Assembly: GCF_009711465.1 (NCBI RefSeq)
Contig: NZ_SMME01000852.1
Span: forward strand, 1-50,326
Direction of reading: 5' to 3'
DNA length: 50,326 nt
From: Parendozoicomonas verongulae
GTDB taxonomy: Bacteria > Pseudomonadota > Gammaproteobacteria > Pseudomonadales > Endozoicomonadaceae
The notes under the pieces were generated by a model. That model ran no database searches. It was not told where the DNA came from and was given only the letters and a program-made list of their open reading frames with translations. A program made the translations under genes and the position numbers. Each line of letters opens with the position of its first letter. Position 1 is the first letter of the stretch. Shown here piece after piece: positions 46,488 through 50,326 of this stretch.

Positions 46488-48152
46488 TTACATATTTGGA
46501 TAGTTCGGCCCACCAGCCCCTTCAGGTGTTACCCAGGTAATATTCTGAGCTGGATCTTTAATATCACAGGTTTTGCAGTGCACGCAGTTCTGGGCGTTAA
46601 TCTGGAATCGCTGGCTGCCGTCTTCATTCTCTACCACTTCGTAAACACCGGCCGGACAGTACCGTTGGGCGGGTTCGTCAAATTTTGGCAGGTTGTCGCG
46701 GATAGGCAGTTCCGGGTCTTTCAGCTGCAGGTGGCAGCGCTGGTCTTCTTCGTGGTTGGTGCTGGACAGGAATACAGAATCCAGCTTGTTAAAGGTCAGC
46801 TTGCCGTCTGGCTTTGGATAATCAATCTTAGAGCATGCCGACGCAGGCTTCATCTGGGTGTGATCTGCAATCGGGTCGCGTAGAGTGAACGGAAGCTTAC
46901 CGTTGAATATGTTGATATCAAACCAGGCGATAGCGCCACCCACAAAGGCACCAAACTTGTGCAACAGCGGGCCGAAGTTACGTTGGGCGTGCAGCTCTTC
47001 GTGAAGCCAGGAGTTCTCAAAGGCCGTAGCAAAGGATGTCAGCTCCTTACCGCCTTCGTCGCCACCGCTAATGGCCTTGAATACAGTTTCAGCCGCCAGC
47101 ATACCGCTCTTCATAGCGGTGTGAGAGCCTTTGATTTTGGCGTTGTTCATAGTGCCGGCATCACAGCCGATTAGCAGACCACCGGCAAAGGCCATCTTTG
47201 GCAGAGACTGCAAGCCGCCTTTGTTCAAAGCGCGGGCGCCGTAGGACACGCGCTTGCCGCCTTCCAGGTATTGCTTGTACAGCGGGTTGGTTTTCAGTCG
47301 TTGGAATTCGTCAAACGGGCTGACGTGAGGGTTGGAGTAGTTCAGGTCGGTAATCAGGCCCACAACCACCTGATTGTTCTCCAGATGATAGAGGAAGCTG
47401 CCGCCGGTGGAGCCGCTCTCGGTCAGAGGCCAGCCTGCGGAGTGCAGTACCAGACCGGGCTTGTGCTTCTCTGCAGGAATATCCCACAGCTCTTTGATAC
47501 CGATGCCGTAGTGGGAAGGATCTTTGCCTTCATCCAGTTTGAACTGACTGATCAGCTGCTTGCCCAGATGACCACGACAACCTTCAGCAAAAAGGGTGTA
47601 TTTGGCGCGTAGCTCCATGCCGGGCATGTAGCTGTCTTTATGGGAGCCGTCTTCGGCAATACCCATATCGCCGGTAATAATGCCTTTCACCACACCGTCT
47701 TCAATAATCACATCCTGCGCGGCAAAACCGGGGAAGATTTCTACCCCCAGTTGTTCGGCCTGCTCACCGAGCCAGCGGCACAGGTTACCCAGGCTGATAA
47801 TATAGTTGCCTTCGTTGTGCATGGTTTTGTGGGTCATGAAGGCGGGGAACTTTTTGCCACTTTCAGGGCCGGTGAGATAGTGGATTTCATCATCGGTAAC
47901 GGGTGTGTTTAACGGCGCGCCTTTCTCTTTCCAATCCGGGAAGAGTTCATTCAGGGCACGAGGCTCAAAGACAGCACCGGAAAGAATATGGGCACCCACT
48001 TCGGAGCCTTTCTCCACCAGACAGACGGTCAGTTCCTGTTCGGCTTCCTGAGCCTGCTGCATCAAGCGACAGGCTGCGGACAAACCTGACGGGCCACCAC
48101 CAACGATGACAACATCAAATTCCATGGATTCACGTTGCATTTCATCGGACAT
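46488..48152 (-). CDS. Electron transfer flavoprotein-ubiquinone oxidoreductase (ETF-QO)
   Basis: A membrane-associated iron-sulfur flavoprotein that passes electrons from ETF to ubiquinone, linking acyl-CoA oxidation to respiration. The 554 residues from the ATG at 48152 have GGAGG five bases upstream; the frame opens 7 codons earlier. The FAD motif is FDVVIVGGGPSGLSAACRL; GSEVGAHILSGAVFEPRALNELFP, GIGIKELWDIPAEKHKPGLVLHSAGWPL and GLQSLPKMAFAGGLLIGCDAGTMN are typical. The C-terminal 4Fe-4S module is CPAGVYEV with NCVHCKTCDIKDPAQNITW. It is divergent from etfBA and should be co-regulated with it. Confidence 0.96.
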   Translation of the reverse strand: MSDEMQRESMEFDVVIVGGGPSGLSAACRLMQQAQEAEQELTVCLVEKGSEVGAHILSGAVFEPRALNELFPDWKEKGAPLNTPVTDDEIHYLTGPESGKKFPAFMTHKTMHNEGNYIISLGNLCRWLGEQAEQLGVEIFPGFAAQDVIIEDGVVKGIITGDMGIAEDGSHKDSYMPGMELRAKYTLFAEGCRGHLGKQLISQFKLDEGKDPSHYGIGIKELWDIPAEKHKPGLVLHSAGWPLTESGSTGGSFLYHLENNQVVVGLITDLNYSNPHVSPFDEFQRLKTNPLYKQYLEGGKRVSYGARALNKGGLQSLPKMAFAGGLLIGCDAGTMNNAKIKGSHTAMKSGMLAAETVFKAISGGDEGGKELTSFATAFENSWLHEELHAQRNFGPLLHKFGAFVGGAIAWFDINIFNGKLPFTLRDPIADHTQMKPASACSKIDYPKPDGKLTFNKLDSVFLSSTNHEEDQRCHLQLKDPELPIRDNLPKFDEPAQRYCPAGVYEVVENEDGSQRFQINAQNCVHCKTCDIKDPAQNITWVTPEGAGGPNYPNM

Positions 48153-48200
48153 CGGGACCTCCAGTGTGGTCAATTCGGCAATTTTGGACTTATCCTAGAG

Positions 48201-48216
48201 TCAAACAGTTGTTTGA
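48201..48216. promoter_or_regulatory. PsrA-type operator, site 1
   Basis: The perfect-arm palindrome TCAAACAGTTGTTTGA (TCAAAC-N4-GTTTGA) lies 49 bases upstream of the ETF-QO start. Its form matches the PsrA motif (G/C)AAAC-N2-4-GTTT(G/C) known for fatty-acid regulation in gammaproteobacteria. The psrA gene is not in the window. Confidence 0.75.
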
Positions 48217-48326
48217 ATTTTTTGAGGCATTATAAAGCCGAGTTCAGGAAGTGCCAACGGCAAATACGTATATAAAAGCTATTCGCTTGCCTATTTGTTG
48301 ATGAAAAGTGAGTGGGTGTGTGCATC

Positions 48327-48342
48327 TCAAACATACGTTTGA
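48327..48342. promoter_or_regulatory. PsrA-type operator, site 2
   Basis: TCAAACATACGTTTGA has the same arms as site 1 and lies about 120 bases upstream of etfB. An ATACGTAT palindrome directly adjoins it (48343-48350) and recurs at 48264-48271. Confidence 0.75.
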
Positions 48343-48460
48343 ATACGTATTTGTCTGCTGATACACTCGGTTCCGCGAAGGGGGAGTCAGGCGTGAGCGC
48401 GCCTTGACCGACTCACACACCGCTCCAGCCCAACAATGAATAAAGGAAGGCTGCAAACAT

Positions 48461-49210
48461 ATGAAGGTTCTTGTAGCTGTCAAACGCGTAATAGACTACA
48501 ACGTCAAGGTACGCGTTAAGTCTGACAATACCGATGTTGATCTGACCAACGTAAAAATGGCCATCAACCCTTTCTGTGAAATCGCCGTTGAAGAAGCTGT
48601 GCGATTAAAAGAGCAGGGGGTTGCTACAGAAATTGTTGTTGTATCCATGGGCCCCAAGGCCTGCCAGGAACAAATTCGTACTGCTCTGGCACTGGGTGCA
48701 GACCGTGGCATTCAAGTTGAAACCGAAGACAAGCTGGATTCTCTGGCTGTCGCCAAACTCCTGAGAGCTGTTTACGAAGAAGAAAAACCTGACCTTGTTA
48801 TCCTCGGCAAGCAGGCCATCGACAGTGATAACAACCAGACCGGACAAATGCTGGCGGCGCTGGCAGGCCTGCCCCAGGGCACCTTCGCTTCTGAAGTGAA
48901 AGTGGCGGATGGCAAGGTGAATGTCACCCGTGAAGTCGATGGCGGCCTGCAAACGGTTGCTTTGAACCTGCCTGCGGTTGTGACCACAGACCTGCGTTTG
49001 AACGAGCCCCGTTACGCGTCTCTGCCAAACATCATGAAAGCTAAACGCAAGCCTCTGGCTGTGAAGACCCCGGCGGAATACGGTGTGGAAGTCGCCTCTT
49101 CCATCACCCTGCTGAAGGTGGAAGCACCGGCTGAGCGTCAGGCGGGTATTAAGGTAGGCAGTGTGGAAGAGCTGGTCGAGAAACTCAAGAATGAGGCGAA
49201 GGTGATCTGA
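48461..49210 (+). CDS. etfB: Electron transfer flavoprotein subunit beta
   Basis: The AMP-binding small subunit of ETF, which accepts electrons from acyl-CoA and other dehydrogenases. The 249 residues are full length. Motifs: [20 protein letters not shown] at the start, [62 protein letters not shown], and [30 protein letters not shown] (the docking loop region). Upstream lies AAAGGAAGG. The last base of its TGA stop is the first base of the etfA ATG. Confidence 0.97.
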   Translation: MKVLVAVKRVIDYNVKVRVKSDNTDVDLTNVKMAINPFCEIAVEEAVRLKEQGVATEIVVVSMGPKACQEQIRTALALGADRGIQVETEDKLDSLAVAKLLRAVYEEEKPDLVILGKQAIDSDNNQTGQMLAALAGLPQGTFASEVKVADGKVNVTREVDGGLQTVALNLPAVVTTDLRLNEPRYASLPNIMKAKRKPLAVKTPAEYGVEVASSITLLKVEAPAERQAGIKVGSVEELVEKLKNEAKVI

Positions 49211-50139
49211 TGAGCATTCTGGTAATAGCTGAACACGACAACGCCAGCCTGAATGCTGTAACGCTGGCTGTTGTTACCGCCGCCAAGGCTGTTGGTGGTG
49301 ATATTAACGTACTGGTTGCCGGAACCGCATGTGGTTCTGTTGCCGAAGAAGCCGCTCAGGTTGACGGTGTGAGCAAGGTGCTGGTAGCAGACAATGCCTC
49401 TTTCCAGAACCAGCTGGCCGAAAACGTAAGCCTGCTAATTGCACAAGTGGGTAAGGGTTACAGCCATATTCTGGCACCTGCTACCACCACTGGTAAAAAC
49501 GTACTGCCACGGGTTGCGGCCCTGCTGGACGTTGACCAGATTTCCGATATCGTCAGCGTAGAAAGTGCCGACACTTTCAAGCGTCCTATCTATGCCGGTA
49601 ATGCCATTGCGACAGTGCAGTCTTCTGCCGCTGTAAAGGTGATCACTGTGCGTGGTACTGCGTTTGATAAAGCGGCTGCTAGCGGTGGTTCTGCTACCGT
49701 AGAACAGCTGGAGGCAACTCAAGATGCAGGCACTTCTGCCTTTATTGGTGAAGAGCTGGCCAAGTCTGATCGCCCTGAGCTGGCGGCTGCGGGTGTTGTG
49801 GTATCCGGTGGTCGTGGTATGGGTAACGGCGAGAACTTTGAGATTCTCTACAGCCTGGCAGACAAGCTGGGTGCGGCTGTTGGCGCATCCCGTGCGGCAG
49901 TTGACGCTGGTTTTGTTCCCAACGATATGCAGGTGGGTCAAACCGGTAAGATTGTTGCTCCCGAGTTGTATGTGGCTGTGGGTATCTCCGGCGCTATCCA
50001 GCATCTGGCAGGTATGAAAGAGTCCAAGATCATTGTTGCCATTAACAAAGATGAAGAGGCTCCAATCTTCCAGGTTGCCGACTACGGTCTGGTGGCTGAC
50101 CTGTTTGAAGCTGTACCGGAGCTGACCAGCAAGATTTAA
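49210..50139 (+). CDS. etfA: Electron transfer flavoprotein subunit alpha
   Basis: The FAD-binding large subunit of ETF. The 309 residues begin [29 protein letters not shown], with the domain I segment [35 protein letters not shown]. The C-terminal FAD domain carries [73 protein letters not shown] and [24 protein letters not shown]. It is translated with etfB through the one-base overlap, and a strong terminator ends the operon. Confidence 0.97.
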   Translation: MSILVIAEHDNASLNAVTLAVVTAAKAVGGDINVLVAGTACGSVAEEAAQVDGVSKVLVADNASFQNQLAENVSLLIAQVGKGYSHILAPATTTGKNVLPRVAALLDVDQISDIVSVESADTFKRPIYAGNAIATVQSSAAVKVITVRGTAFDKAAASGGSATVEQLEATQDAGTSAFIGEELAKSDRPELAAAGVVVSGGRGMGNGENFEILYSLADKLGAAVGASRAAVDAGFVPNDMQVGQTGKIVAPELYVAVGISGAIQHLAGMKESKIIVAINKDEEAPIFQVADYGLVADLFEAVPELTSKI

Positions 50140-50181
50140 GCTTGTGCGCTTCACATAAGAGACTGCACCGGCCCTGTGCAG

Positions 50182-50220
50182 AAGCCCGCATTAACAACGG
50201 TTTGTTAATGCGGGCTTTTT
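50182..50220 (+). terminator. Rho-independent terminator of etfBA
   Basis: A perfect 16-base stem (AAGCCCGCATTAACAA at 50182-50197, mirrored at 50202-50217) with loop CGGT, ending in a T-tract. It lies about 43 bases past the etfA stop. Confidence 0.93.
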
Positions 50221-50296
50221 CGTTTTTTGTGCAGAAAAAATCAAGCAGGAGCCCAACTTGCCTTTAATCATTTAAAGAGCAACTTTTAATAAAGTC

Positions 50297-50326
50297 TAAG
50301 TGCCCGGACTATTGCTTTCGCATAAT
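50297..50326 (+). repeat. Interspersed repeat, copy E (cut by window end)
   Basis: TAAGTGCCCGGACTATTGC, then TTTCGCATAAT up to the last base. It is a close match to copies A and D, in the same orientation as etfA. Confidence 0.8.

Overview
The window looks like a piece of a marine gammaproteobacterial chromosome. A host-associated Oceanospirillales type such as Endozoicomonas is my best guess. The support is a Pseudomonas-like split type II secretion locus, CysB, GreB, RluA, PepD and class I DAHP synthase of gammaproteobacterial type, two FadL porins, moderate G+C and long intergenic spacers with short interspersed repeats. The genus is inference; no rRNA, tRNA, phage, CRISPR or complete insertion sequence is visible.

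Layout: (1) 1-12.0 kb: a periplasmic or secreted endonuclease I gene, then a near-complete type II secretion system. gspC and gspD run leftward, and gspE-F-G-H-I-J-K-L-M run rightward as one tightly overlapping operon; gspN and the prepilin peptidase are absent here. (2) 12.3-19.6 kb: housekeeping genes. These are fadH (2,4-dienoyl-CoA reductase), a DUF1853 gene head-to-head with greB, a small orphan, DAHP synthase, a TauE/SafE transporter and the divergent sulfur regulator gene cysB. (3) 19.7-26.1 kb: a little-characterised block with a single-span membrane protein, a 1530-residue protein (basic N-terminus, coiled coil, very long beta-rich region, TPR-like C-terminus) and a small exported protein. 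(4) 26.1-30.1 kb: a VWA (CoxE-like) protein and a MoxR AAA ATPase separated by a LuxR-type solo regulator, then rluA. (5) 30.3-34.4 kb: two tandem FadL paralogues and a LysR regulator. (6) 34.3-46.4 kb: a 606-residue unknown protein with lysine-rich tetrapeptide repeats, a YafJ-type amidotransferase, a small membrane protein, oligopeptidase B, a MOSC protein, PepD, a coiled-coil protein, a repeat-rich spacer, a UbiA-family prenyltransferase, a CXXCH periplasmic protein behind a Fur box, and a DUF1285 protein. (7) 46.5-50.2 kb: ETF-ubiquinone oxidoreductase divergent from etfBA.

Themes: FadL uptake, FadH and the ETF/ETF-QO electron chain form a fatty-acid use theme. The etf genes share a spacer holding two identical-arm TCAAAC-N4-GTTTGA palindromes typical of PsrA operators. 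A short interspersed repeat (core TAAGTACCCGGACCATTGC) occurs at least five times, including both window ends, which suggests the window may be a contig broken at repeats. The least explained items are the 1530-residue beta-rich/TPR protein with its neighbours, the 606-residue repeat protein, the repeat family and the Fur-linked CXXCH protein.
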